Shown one piece after another: positions 45,742 through 54,115 of a DNA stretch of 64,000 nt. The notes beneath the pieces are model-generated. The model worked only from the letters and a program-made list of their open reading frames with translations, was not told the origin of the DNA and did no database searches. Each line of letters opens with the position of its first letter. Positions within the stretch are counted from its first letter, which is position 1. The stretch covers positions 22,646 through 86,645 of the forward strand of contig PGZO01000016.1 in NCBI GenBank assembly GCA_002841375.1, written 5' to 3'. The position numbers and the translations under genes are program-made. Origin of the DNA: Firmicutes bacterium HGW-Firmicutes-7 (GTDB lineage Bacteria > Bacillota > Clostridia > Lachnospirales > Vallitaleaceae).

Positions 45742-46650
45742 TTACACCTCTCTTTGAGTAACTTCTAATCTATAAGGAAGTGATTGTTGTGCACCAAACT
45801 TTGTTACAGTCAACGCACCTACCTTCGTAGCAAATGTTATCACTTCATCCATTGATTTACCTTCACAAAGGGCAACTGCAAGCGCTGCTGTAAAGCTATC
45901 TCCAGCAGCAGTTGTATCAACTGCTTTTACGGATAAGGCCGAATAACTTTTATGTCCTTTTTCATCTATATACATACACCCCTTGTCTCCAAGCGTTACA
46001 ATCAGTTGCTTTACACCTCTTTTTAATAATTTTTTAGCTGCTCGAATAATATCAGCTTCACTTTCAATAGTTATACCACTCAGAATTTCTAATTCAGTCT
46101 CGTTGGGTGTTAAAAGATCAGTATTCATAATAATATCATCTTCTAAATATGCTGCAGGAGCAGGATTTAATATCGTATATTTATTGAACGCTTTCGCCTT
46201 CTCTAAAACATATTTTACGGTTTGAATCGGAATTTCTAGCTGTGTAACCACAATCTTCGTTGAACGAATTGTATCAATTGCTTGATCAATATCTTCTTCG
46301 TCTAATTTCCCATTGGATCCTGGTATGACTACGATCACATTATCTCCTGTTTCTTCTACCATAATCAAAGCTGTTCCAGACGTTTCTTCCTCTGTACGAA
46401 TGACATTTTTAACGCCGACTTGATTTATCTTCAATGATTTTAGTAAATCATCCGCCATAGCATCATCTCCAAGTCTTCCTATCATTTCTACCCGAGCGCC
46501 AAGTCTCGCTGCCGCTACTGCTTGGTTCGCACCTTTTCCTCCTGGTATTCTATTCAACCCATAACCTAAACAGGTTTCACCTTTTTTAGGAATCTGTTTT
46601 ACATTTGTAACTAGATCCATATTTATACTTCCAACTACAACAATATCCAT
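45742..46650 (-). CDS. rbsK: Ribokinase
   Basis: I use the ATG at 46650 (MDIVVVGSINMDLVTNV), 8 bases after AAAGGAG, giving 302 residues. It has GGKGANQAVAAARLGARVEMIG, LNPAPA, LGDKGCMYI and DTTAAGDSFTAALAVAL with the catalytic Asp of the PfkB family. It phosphorylates ribose at O5. The LacI-type operator at 46666-46685 lies just upstream, so this is the first structural gene under RbsR control. Confidence 0.96.
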   Translation of the reverse strand: MDIVVVGSINMDLVTNVKQIPKKGETCLGYGLNRIPGGKGANQAVAAARLGARVEMIGRLGDDAMADDLLKSLKINQVGVKNVIRTEEETSGTALIMVEETGDNVIVVIPGSNGKLDEEDIDQAIDTIRSTKIVVTQLEIPIQTVKYVLEKAKAFNKYTILNPAPAAYLEDDIIMNTDLLTPNETELEILSGITIESEADIIRAAKKLLKRGVKQLIVTLGDKGCMYIDEKGHKSYSALSVKAVDTTAAGDSFTAALAVALCEGKSMDEVITFATKVGALTVTKFGAQQSLPYRLEVTQREV

Positions 46651-46665
46651 AATACTCCTTTCTTC

Positions 46666-46685
46666 CAAGGTAAACGTTTACCTTG
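46666..46685. promoter_or_regulatory. LacI-type operator between rbsR and rbsK
   Basis: CAAGGTAAACGTTTACCTTG is a perfect 20-base palindrome with the central ACGT and AAACGTTT typical of LacI-family sites. It lies 16 bases upstream of the rbsK start codon. A related site lies upstream of rbsR. Confidence 0.85.
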
Positions 46686-46707
46686 ATAAATAATAATTAT
46701 TTTTTAA

Positions 46708-47715
46708 TTATCGTTTTTTTGTTGATTTCCTAATGATTAACGCTGTTTTCAATATTGTGACTTCCCCTTTTATTTGTTTATCGTCAATCGCCTCAAGCGC
46801 TATTGACACTGCTTTTGATCCCATATCATAATTTGGTTGTCTAACTGTAGACAAAGAAGGTTCCACAAGTTCAGAAATATAAATATTGTCATAACCCATA
46901 ACGCCAATATCATCTGGAATTTTATAACCTTTCTCTTTTAATGCTTTCATAGCACCAATTGCAATAATATCGTCTCCACAATAGACAGCATCAAAATCAA
47001 TTTTTTGCTCTATTAATTGTTGAATTGCTTGTTTACCCCACTCTCTTTTGAAGGTACCCTCTAATACATACTTTTCATCGTAGCGTATACATCCATCTTC
47101 TAAGGCTTTTTTATAACCTTCAAGACGTTGTTGTGAAGTTTTAGTGCTAGAAGGCCCAGTTATAAAAGCTATTTTTCTGTATTCATTCTCAATTAAATAT
47201 GTAACTGCATTATAGGAGCCTTCATAATTATCAACTAGAACTTTGGCAGTAAAAAAATCTATTTCCAAATCTCTATCCACGAAAACGATAGGTATAGAGA
47301 TATTTTTCAAACTATTGAAATCTTTTGTTCTTTCAGCAGAAGGAACGATGATAATGGCATCTACCATTTTTTCAATCAACATAGCTAAACACTTTTCTTC
47401 TTTTACTAAATCATCATCTGTATTGCAAAAAATTACGCTATAATTTTCTTCATTTGCCTTATCTTCTACACCACGTGCAATTTCTGGGAAGAATGGATTT
47501 GTAATATCTGGGATTAATAATCCTAATGTTTTTGTCTTTTTTGTTACCATACTACTAGCCAAGCCATTAGGGATATAATTATATTCCTTTACAATTTTCA
47601 TTATTCGATCAACAGTTGCTGCTGATATATGCTCATCTTTTTTATTAATTACTTTTGATACAGTGGCAGTTGATACGCCTGCTTCTTGTGCGATATGTTT
47701 TATCGTAATTTTCAT
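46708..47715 (-). CDS. rbsR: LacI-family ribose operon repressor
   Basis: The 335 residues open with ITIKHIAQEAGVSTATVSKVINKKDEHISAATVDR, the LacI helix-turn-helix and hinge. A sugar-binding domain follows, with GLLIPDITNPFFPEIARGVED, ITGPSSTKTSQQRLEGYKKAL and MGYDNIYISELVEPSLSTVRQPNYDMG. It is transcribed in the same direction as the rbs genes and just upstream of them, from a promoter containing its own operator, so it probably represses itself and rbsK-B when ribose is absent. Confidence 0.93.
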   Translation of the reverse strand: MKITIKHIAQEAGVSTATVSKVINKKDEHISAATVDRIMKIVKEYNYIPNGLASSMVTKKTKTLGLLIPDITNPFFPEIARGVEDKANEENYSVIFCNTDDDLVKEEKCLAMLIEKMVDAIIIVPSAERTKDFNSLKNISIPIVFVDRDLEIDFFTAKVLVDNYEGSYNAVTYLIENEYRKIAFITGPSSTKTSQQRLEGYKKALEDGCIRYDEKYVLEGTFKREWGKQAIQQLIEQKIDFDAVYCGDDIIAIGAMKALKEKGYKIPDDIGVMGYDNIYISELVEPSLSTVRQPNYDMGSKAVSIALEAIDDKQIKGEVTILKTALIIRKSTKKR

Positions 47716-47854
47716 GACATCACCTTTAGTTAGTAATAGTGAACTTCAGTGAGAGACTTCCTTCATTAGATTAGATCAACTATTATCGGCATATTTTATT
47801 GTTAGTAATTCACTATAATGTCTTTAATTGTCGATATTTATTGTTTAACTTATA

Positions 47855-47872
47855 TAGTTAATCGTTTACCTA
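47855..47872. promoter_or_regulatory. Second RbsR operator, upstream of rbsR
   Basis: On the minus strand AGGTAAACGATTAACT is a near-palindrome sharing GGTAAACG with the 46666 operator. It lies directly after the promoter -10, so binding would give autorepression. Confidence 0.7.
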
Positions 47873-47874
47873 AA

Positions 47875-47903
47875 ACTATAGCATCACTTTTCATTAATGT
47901 CAA
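47875..47903 (-). promoter_or_regulatory. Sigma-A promoter of rbsR
   Basis: TTGACA and TATAGT are separated by 17 bases on the minus strand. The rbsR start codon is about 160 bases downstream, leaving a long leader with no recognised riboswitch. Confidence 0.8.
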
Positions 47904-47915
47904 GTAGTAATGCTA

Positions 47916-48332
47916 TCACTCACCAATAATCTTAACTAAAACTCTTTTCATTCGCTTACCATCATACTCTCCATAAAAAATTTGTTCCCAAGTTCCAAAA
48001 TCTAGCTTCCCATTTGTTATTGCAACGACAACTTCTCTGCCCATTAATTGTCTTTTCAAATGTGCATCTGCATTGTCCTCGTAGCCATTATGTTTATATT
48101 GACTATGGGGTTTCTCTGGTGCTAAAGTTTCTAACCATTTTTCAAAGTCATGGTGTAAACCAACTTCATCATCATTAATAAAAACGCTTGCAGTAATATT
48201 CATAGCGTTTGCAAGTACTAGCCCTTCCTTAATCCCACTTTCATTAATGCACTGTTGAACCTGTTGAGTAATATTTACATAACCTCTTCTTGTTGGGATA
48301 TTAAAGTTCAATTCTTTTCTATAAGATTTCAT
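47916..48332 (-). CDS. YjbQ-family (UPF0047) protein, long form
   Basis: The 138 residues have [29 protein letters not shown], a [24 protein letters not shown] segment and the end [17 protein letters not shown], typical of the standard YjbQ group. It differs in length and active region from the copy at 33179. Known members show weak thiamine-phosphate synthase-like activity. It is preceded by GGAGGAG and follows the membrane protein gene at 48353 by 20 bases on the same strand, so they may be co-transcribed. Confidence 0.88.
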   Translation of the reverse strand: MKSYRKELNFNIPTRRGYVNITQQVQQCINESGIKEGLVLANAMNITASVFINDDEVGLHHDFEKWLETLAPEKPHSQYKHNGYEDNADAHLKRQLMGREVVVAITNGKLDFGTWEQIFYGEYDGKRMKRVLVKIIGE

Positions 48333-48352
48333 AATTATTCTCTCCTCCTAAA

Positions 48353-49057
48353 CTAATGAGATGGCTTCATGTTAAAAACCTTTGTTATATTATGTAAAGG
48401 TCCAAAAACAATAATTCTATCCATAAGTAATACCCGATTGTCATCTTCTATGTAACCAATATATTGATCTCCTCTTTTTATATAAAGTATTCGAATACCA
48501 TAGTCATTACTTAAACTAGACTCAAATATTGTCTTATCTTTAAGTATTGGAGGTATTTCAACCACTTTAATCTCAACAATACAAAATTCATGAAAATTAT
48601 CTAGTACAAGTAATGGATTTGATTTCTTACTATACATCCATTTATTTGCTGCTTTCTTAATCAAACGATCAAAACGCACTTTAATAAATGTCATTTTCTT
48701 ATAAATAATAAAAAAGGCAAAAAAGATAGCAACAATTACAATCGCTTGCATAAATTCAAAGCTAGGAGCTTGGTACATCGTAATAACTGCGTTAACTAAA
48801 ACAGATAAAACTAATACATTAAATATATTTCCAAATATCATAATAGTAATTGCAATCTTTCTTCTTTTTCTTGAGGTGACAATAACTTCACTCTCATGCG
48901 TTGTAAATCCAGAATTAGTAAGTAATGAAATAACTTGAAAAATTGATCTCGTATGGGAAAGCCCCGTCATCATAAAAATAGTCGTAAATATTTCAATAAA
49001 AATCAGATAAAATGCAATCAATACTAACAAAACAAGAAACGCTAAGTTGAGTGACAT
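48353..49057 (-). CDS. Membrane protein with a possible ion-binding (TrkA-C-like) C-terminus
   Basis: The 234 residues show helices at 7-30 (FLVLLVLIAFYLIFIEIFTTIF), about 68-92 and 97-117, with LLTNSGFTTHES between the first two. That segment recalls the TNSGF/T filter segment of K+ transporters of the Trk/Ktr type, but there are too few helices for a full transporter. The last 80 residues (FCIVEIKVVEIPPILKDKTIFE, GIRILYIKRGDQYIGYI, VLLMDRIIVFGP) resemble a TrkA-C regulatory domain. A channel-regulator role is tentative. RBS GGGAGG. Confidence 0.6.
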   Translation of the reverse strand: MSLNLAFLVLLVLIAFYLIFIEIFTTIFMMTGLSHTRSIFQVISLLTNSGFTTHESEVIVTSRKRRKIAITIMIFGNIFNVLVLSVLVNAVITMYQAPSFEFMQAIVIVAIFFAFFIIYKKMTFIKVRFDRLIKKAANKWMYSKKSNPLLVLDNFHEFCIVEIKVVEIPPILKDKTIFESSLSNDYGIRILYIKRGDQYIGYIEDDNRVLLMDRIIVFGPLHNITKVFNMKPSH

Positions 49058-49136
49058 AATTACCTCCCTAATTGTTCGCCATATATACTTTTCATATTAT
49101 ACCAAAGACAAGGTAATTTGTCATCCCGCGCAGGCT

Positions 49137-49195
49137 AAAGGGGACAGTCCCCTTTGTCCCCTTTGTCCTTCTCCCCTTTGTCCTTCCCTTTGTCC
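49137..49195. repeat. GGGGAC-N-GTCCCC palindrome, copy 3, with one-sided tandem extension
   Basis: The core AAAGGGGAC-A-GTCCCCTTT is perfect. The right side then repeats CCCCTTTGTCC three times with small changes, with no matching extension on the left, so this copy is asymmetric. It lies between two divergent-spaced minus-strand genes. Confidence 0.85.
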
Positions 49196-49240
49196 TTTTC
49201 AACATAATCTTATGCAAAAAACACATTTCTTTATGATTAG

Positions 49241-49765
49241 TTATCCCCTATACTTCATAGCCAATCCTTTCAAGAAATTCCTGGCGTATTTATCACCACA
49301 CTCTTTATAATTTCTATGTCCTTCTTTTCTAAAAACAGCGCTTAATTCACCTTTTGAAATAATTACTCCAGCTTCCTCTAATATATCAAGCATATCCTCA
49401 CTTGTTAACGATAGTGCTATTTTTAATTTCTTTAGCATAACATTGTTAACACTACCACTATCTTTGATTGCGTTTGTTGGCTTTTCAGGCTGCCCCGATT
49501 TTGGTTCTTGTTCTCCTCTCTTAAATATAATAAAACCATTCAAAAAAGACTCTAACATAGAATTGGTGCATCGTATCATCTGTTCATCTTCTTCCAAATC
49601 TTCTTGATTCCCATTTTCATCATAACTGTCCTTTGATTTAACGAGCATCTTCTGGACATCTTCTTTTATTACTTCAATGCCACCAAGTTTGAATATCTTC
49701 ATCATATCCATATCCTTTATATCTAGTGCATATCTTAATCGAATTAATATATCATTATTATTCAT
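49241..49765 (-). CDS. DUF1456 (YehS-like) protein
   Basis: The 174 residues hold two related helical modules: NNNDILIRLRYALDIKDMDMMKIFKLGGIEV and VMLKKLKIALSLTSEDMLDILEEAG, each followed by a short second part, ending KYARNFLKGLAMKYRG. This duplicated layout is the DUF1456 pattern of E. coli YehS. Biological role unknown. RBS AGGAGG. Copy 3 of the palindrome lies past its stop. Confidence 0.85.
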   Translation of the reverse strand: MNNNDILIRLRYALDIKDMDMMKIFKLGGIEVIKEDVQKMLVKSKDSYDENGNQEDLEEDEQMIRCTNSMLESFLNGFIIFKRGEQEPKSGQPEKPTNAIKDSGSVNNVMLKKLKIALSLTSEDMLDILEEAGVIISKGELSAVFRKEGHRNYKECGDKYARNFLKGLAMKYRG

Positions 49766-49945
49766 TCCTAAACCTCCTAAAACTTTCTAAAATATACTAT
49801 CATTATAGCATATTTTCAGTATAACCTTCTGAATAATATGTGACATTAATAACATCTTTGGCTAATAGAAGCTTTCGATCGCACCAAACCACCTAAAACG
49901 AATTGTTCAAGCGGCCAAAATACTAAATTAAGAAATAGTAATTGT

Positions 49946-50809
49946 TCAATTAATTCTCTTTACCCAAATATTCATATCTTCAAGTGTACCCATAATATTA
50001 CTGTTATTTATTTGTCTTCCAACATAATGATATCCATGTTTGCTAAATACAATATTGATTCCTGGAGAAATTGCTCGGGCTATACTAAAAAGGGTCATAA
50101 ATTTCTTTTCCTTTAAAGAGGCTTCAAGATGGTATACCAACTCCCCTAACAAACCTTTTCCTCTAAATTCCTGTAGTGTAGCACAATCGGTCATTTCTGC
50201 ATTTAATAACTCATGATTCATATCTGCCGACGCAGCGCTTATAATTTGATGATCAAATTCTACAACTTTAAAGAAAACTTCATCATTAAGAATGACATCT
50301 TTAATATATTCAGCATCGTGCATAGGTGTTGGATATGTTTTAAATACTTCATCATAGAGATTAGCCATTGCATCAGCATCTTCAATGGTTGCAGTCCTGA
50401 TGGAAAAACGACTATTCTCGAGAGGTTTATATGGCTCTTCGTACTCTTTTGCCATCTCAATAATCTTATCTTCTTCACTGATTCTATGACTTATAGCCCT
50501 CTCCCTATCATAAAAATATGATACATTATACCCGATAGATCCTTTAAAGTACCCTTCTATTACCGCTTCTTGTACAAAACCATTATTAAGAAACGCTTGA
50601 TGATCTCCTTCATGAACAGTCGCAATGATTTTTCCTAGTCCATACTTGCCGCACATGTCAATCGTATTACTGATGACCTTTATTAAATCACCTGTATACT
50701 TAATAAGCTTCAATTTACTGTTTTGAAAATCAACAAACAACTTTGTTGTGTAATCGTCTTGTTCAACCATCTCAACTTGTCCATATTGCAACTCAGTTAA
50801 AGTTTCCAT
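49946..50809 (-). CDS. ablB: Putative beta-lysine N6-acetyltransferase
   Basis: The ATG at 50809 (METLTELQYGQVEM) is preferred over a GTG three codons earlier; GAGGTGG lies 5 bases upstream, giving 287 residues. The C-terminal GNAT domain shows EVFKTYPTPMHDAEYIKD, NAEMTDCATLQEFRGKGLL and IARAISPGINIVFSKHGYHYVG, a very typical AblB sequence. AblB acetylates beta-lysine to the osmolyte N6-acetyl-beta-lysine. Its usual partner ablA (lysine 2,3-aminomutase) is absent on both sides. Confidence 0.9.
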   Translation of the reverse strand: METLTELQYGQVEMVEQDDYTTKLFVDFQNSKLKLIKYTGDLIKVISNTIDMCGKYGLGKIIATVHEGDHQAFLNNGFVQEAVIEGYFKGSIGYNVSYFYDRERAISHRISEEDKIIEMAKEYEEPYKPLENSRFSIRTATIEDADAMANLYDEVFKTYPTPMHDAEYIKDVILNDEVFFKVVEFDHQIISAASADMNHELLNAEMTDCATLQEFRGKGLLGELVYHLEASLKEKKFMTLFSIARAISPGINIVFSKHGYHYVGRQINNSNIMGTLEDMNIWVKRIN

Positions 50810-51090
50810 ATATGCCACCTCTTCTTTTAAATAAATATTTCTGCTACAGGCATTCTTTTAACGCTTTATGTGCCTAAGCAAACAACCAATATGCTTTTAT
50901 ATACCTATAAGTAAATGACCTCATGTTATAATCTTATATGCTAATAGTATCTTTCAAACAAAAAAAACTATGCAGATTTAAGCTAAACAATTAAAGAGAA
51001 TTGAACCATCTCAAAATCCTAATAAATATTTGACCCTAAAAATAAACCGTGATAGAATGAAATAAGTTTATTACACATTGGAGGAGCAAC

Positions 51091-51480
51091 ATGTTTTTAA
51101 ATAATACTTTACCAAATCTTATGTTCACCCTTATACCAGTTTTAGTTTTCTGCGGTTTCGCTTTTGTTATCACCATGTTTATAGTTATGGGAGTTAAAGG
51201 AATCATTCGTTGGCAAAGCAATAACAAACAACCTATATTAATTGTTCCAGCTAACTTGGTATCCAAACGTATAAACGTTTCAAGACGTATGCATAATAAC
51301 GCAGGGAGGGTTGGACACAGCTCCTCATCTTCAACTGATTATTACATAACTTTCGAAGTTGAAAGTGGCAGTAGAATGGAATTTGAAATAACTGGTCAAG
51401 AATATGGATTGCTGGTTGAAAAAGATCATGGCGACTTAAAATTTCAGGGTACTAGATATCTAGGTTTTGAACGCAATTAA
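51091..51480 (+). CDS. DUF2500 membrane protein
   Basis: The 129 residues have one N-terminal helix (LMFTLIPVLVFCGFAFVITMF, about 8-30). A small beta domain follows, with VSKRINVSRRMHNNAGRVGHSSSSSTDYYITFEVESG and a final EYGLLVEKDHGDLKFQGTRYLGFE. This is the DUF2500 pattern, found in many Firmicutes and enterobacteria, without known function. RBS TTGGAGGAG. It ends directly at palindrome copy 4. Confidence 0.85.
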   Translation: MFLNNTLPNLMFTLIPVLVFCGFAFVITMFIVMGVKGIIRWQSNNKQPILIVPANLVSKRINVSRRMHNNAGRVGHSSSSSTDYYITFEVESGSRMEFEITGQEYGLLVEKDHGDLKFQGTRYLGFERN

Positions 51481-51529
51481 AGACAAAGGGTAGACAAAGG
51501 GGACTGTCCCCTTTGTCTGCCCTTTGTCT
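51481..51529. repeat. Nested GGGGAC-N-GTCCCC palindrome, copy 4
   Basis: The inner palindrome is AGACAAAGGGGAC-T-GTCCCCTTTGTCT. Outside it, after a single base on each side, AGACAAAGGG pairs with CCCTTTGTCT. The total is 49 bases and only one T/G pair is imperfect. It starts directly after the stop codon of the DUF2500 gene. Confidence 0.93.
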
Positions 51530-51577
51530 GCTTGAGTTGACGCGCCAATCCCAACTCGGGCTATAAGGTTTATTTTT

Positions 51578-51745
51578 CTACAATGCTTTATACCTGTTTC
51601 TATTGATTACCGATACGAGCAGTAACTGAATTGATATTAAAATCAACATTAATACAAGAATCTCCCAACCGTCCTTGGAAAATACAAAACTTCTTTCTTC
51701 AGATAGCTTTACTGATTCATCAACAAGCTCACTCTCAAAAAAACA
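51578..51745 (-). pseudogene. 3' remnant of a membrane protein gene
   Basis: On the minus strand a frame codes CFFESELVDESVKLSEERS, then a strongly hydrophobic helix (ILVLMLILISIQLLLVSVI) and the charged end NRNRYKAL before TAG. There is no in-frame start codon: a stop precedes the segment, and the ATG at 51746 is out of frame by one base because of a run of seven T. It looks like the C-terminus of a one-span protein left by decay, or a small gene with a frameshift. Confidence 0.5.
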
Positions 51746-52005
51746 TTAGATATATGCTCACATAGCAGATAATAAAAAAGAATGAATTCCTTATCTACGT
51801 TTTAGGATTCATTCTCTATTTGTTTTTGTTTCCACACTCTTTAAATTTAAGTACTTCGTACCTATTCAACCGCAATGTTACAAGCGTTTCAATAAACAGC
51901 ATGTCTCCACATATGTTGAGTATGTGAAAAAAATTTCCGCAAGGCGTGGCCAGGCCTTGGTGGAATCGTTATCATTCCTGCCAAACAAATACAAACCTAT
52001 TCGCG
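51746..52005. other. Non-coding stretch
   Basis: No complete gene seen. It holds an inverted repeat AGAATGAAT/ATTCATTCT at about 51778-51815 that could act as a terminator on either strand, and the near-palindrome CAAGGC-GTGGCCAG-GCCTTG at 51940-51959. Confidence 0.45.
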
Positions 52006-52791
52006 CTATTTCATATCTTTCTTCATTAAAAACAATTCTGTTTCCGTACCTGCTCCCTTAAATCCTAGTTGCAGATAAATATTATGCTCTTCTCCCGTAT
52101 CCGTAACAATGTAAACCTGCTTCTTCTCCTCTTTTATGGCTTTATAAAGCAGTTTCTTCAACATATTTGTTCCGAATCCCTTACCTTGATATTCGTTTAA
52201 TATTGTAACTTCTTCTAATTTTACAATTTGATCCTTCTCATACCAATCACAAAAACCAATCGGAGTCTCTTCATCATAATAGATATAAAGATCCATCAAT
52301 CCCTTTTCATAGAGTTCCTTTTTCTGGTTCGCTTTCTTACTGGATAACTCAAGAGACATTCTTTGCGCCGCATAAGTGATGGCACAATCTACCCCTGCTT
52401 TTATTTCTTCTGATGTAACTGCCTTCTTAATCCTGCAGTTGTCATCTCCATGCCAATCCCCTGCGTAATGTTCATCCGCTGTCATATAGTAAAGATCGTC
52501 CACATCAAACCCAACATCATTCATAGCATCATAAAATCCTCTCGAAACCTCAATCCCAGGATGGATTACAATTTTAAAATGTTCTTTATCTGACTGCGCC
52601 AACGCTTTTAATTGTTCGCGAATAAATTCAATTGTTTCCGTCTCATTGCTTATGTTTTCTAACAGAATAAAATTATGATCATACAATTCTGGCACAATCT
52701 GATTGCTAAAATAACTGATATCTTGCACTGTTTTTTTCTGGCAGAATAATTCCATATAACCATCTTCTACCGCTCTTAATTTATTTATCAT
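52006..52791 (-). CDS. GNAT-family N-acetyltransferase
   Basis: In this 261-residue protein the first 130 residues have no motif I recognise and the rest is a GNAT domain with IVKLEEVTILNEYQGKGFGTNMLKKLLYKAI, the acetyl-CoA loop QGKGFG, and the end LGFKGAGTETELFLMKK. The N-terminal part may bind the substrate, which cannot be named. RBS AAAAGGAG. The gene is bounded by palindrome copies 4 and 5. Confidence 0.82.
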   Translation of the reverse strand: MINKLRAVEDGYMELFCQKKTVQDISYFSNQIVPELYDHNFILLENISNETETIEFIREQLKALAQSDKEHFKIVIHPGIEVSRGFYDAMNDVGFDVDDLYYMTADEHYAGDWHGDDNCRIKKAVTSEEIKAGVDCAITYAAQRMSLELSSKKANQKKELYEKGLMDLYIYYDEETPIGFCDWYEKDQIVKLEEVTILNEYQGKGFGTNMLKKLLYKAIKEEKKQVYIVTDTGEEHNIYLQLGFKGAGTETELFLMKKDMK

Positions 52792-52853
52792 AAAATAATT
52801 CTCCTTTTAAAAGCTCTAAGCTGTTTTATTTTAGTTACACTTCGTTATGTTTA

Positions 52854-52882
52854 AGGAGAAAGGGGACTGTCCCCTTTCTCCT
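52854..52882. repeat. GGGGAC-N-GTCCCC palindrome, copy 5, with compensating changes
   Basis: Arms AGGAGAAAGGGGAC and GTCCCCTTTCTCCT, 14 bases each and perfect around a central T. Relative to copy 2 (AGGACAAAG...), C to G in the left arm is matched by G to C in the right arm, so base pairing is kept. Confidence 0.9.
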
Positions 52883-52985
52883 CTTAGACAACATTCTATT
52901 TCCCATTTTTTCGTATATACCTAATTACCAAATAAACTAATACCATTTTTAACCCTTTCAACCAAAGATTAATACCTCAAAGCCC

Positions 52986-53948
52986 TCAATTTCTCTCCAA
53001 CGCTTGTACAAATCTAATCTTAATCAAGATAAATTCTTCTAAGTCATTTAAATATTGATACAGAGATGCTCTGTTCTCAAATTCTTCACGAGTTTTAGGT
53101 AAATCAGAATCTTTGAAATATACTCTTAACTCTTCTAAAACATTAAGTGCAGTCTCACCTGTATTAAATTCATGAATATCTTGTGAAAGTTGTAAAGTAA
53201 AATCACTTAGAATACTGGCTTGTTCTTGGGTGATAAAAATAGCATTACAATGTTCTTGCATATACCTTAACCGTCCATATTGATGCTTTCGCATTTCAAA
53301 ATATAATAAATAGTACCTATTTTCTTTAAAGTAAAAACTATTTATAAAAACAAGTGCTTTATTTATACCTTCATCAATCGTTTGTTTCAGATCCATCAAT
53401 GTAACATAATGTCCATTAATTTCACAATGATTTTTCAAGTTAAAAGACATGGACCTTAAAAAAGATTGAATCTGCTCTTCTAATGTTCTTTGTAACTTAA
53501 TGATTTCTTCCTCGCTATTTGGCATATGCAAATTAAAAATAAGTGCAATTGAAATACCGATCAACATTAAATACACTTCATTCAATAAACCACCTACAGT
53601 AATCTCTGATAAGGAATATATATGACTGATTAAAACTGTATTTACAACAAGACCAACACTGGCGTTGAATTTTAATAGAATGGGAATATAGATTAACAAA
53701 AATAATCCAAAACTCCACAAAGAAAAATGAAATAATTTGAATAAAACAGCAGATATAATCAACGCTAAAAGAGCAGCAACGATCCTCTTTAGTGCAATCC
53801 CTAAAGATTGTCTTTTCATATCCATCATACTTAACAATGTGATAACCCCTGCAGATAAAGCAAAGTCTAATTGAAGCCTTTCCGCTAAAAAGATTGCAGC
53901 AATAACGCCGACAGTAATCTTAATCGTACGATAAAAAATTGATGGCAT
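52986..53948 (-). CDS. FUSC/ArAE-type aromatic acid exporter family protein
   Basis: I choose the ATG at 53948 (MPSIFYRTIKITVGVIAAIF) with GGAGGTG just before it, giving 320 residues. Six hydrophobic stretches within 1-150 include FALSAGVITLLSMMDMKRQSLGIALKRI, the ArAE_1 signature. A long cytoplasmic helical region follows (about 155-320). It may export weak acids; the substrate is unknown and related proteins were once called DUF939. It is monocistronic. Confidence 0.8.
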   Translation of the reverse strand: MPSIFYRTIKITVGVIAAIFLAERLQLDFALSAGVITLLSMMDMKRQSLGIALKRIVAALLALIISAVLFKLFHFSLWSFGLFLLIYIPILLKFNASVGLVVNTVLISHIYSLSEITVGGLLNEVYLMLIGISIALIFNLHMPNSEEEIIKLQRTLEEQIQSFLRSMSFNLKNHCEINGHYVTLMDLKQTIDEGINKALVFINSFYFKENRYYLLYFEMRKHQYGRLRYMQEHCNAIFITQEQASILSDFTLQLSQDIHEFNTGETALNVLEELRVYFKDSDLPKTREEFENRASLYQYLNDLEEFILIKIRFVQALERN

Positions 53949-54115
53949 AGATTCACCTCCTATTATCATAAAACCTATCCGGCTTGCAGTAGTCAAAGGT
54001 TACTCGCCCTCCGTATTCGCTATGAACTCCTAACTTAGCATAGCTTTGCTTGTAATGTATCCGGCTCCGTTGTACTCATTATAGTTACAATTTACTTATT
54101 TATCAATAGTTTACC

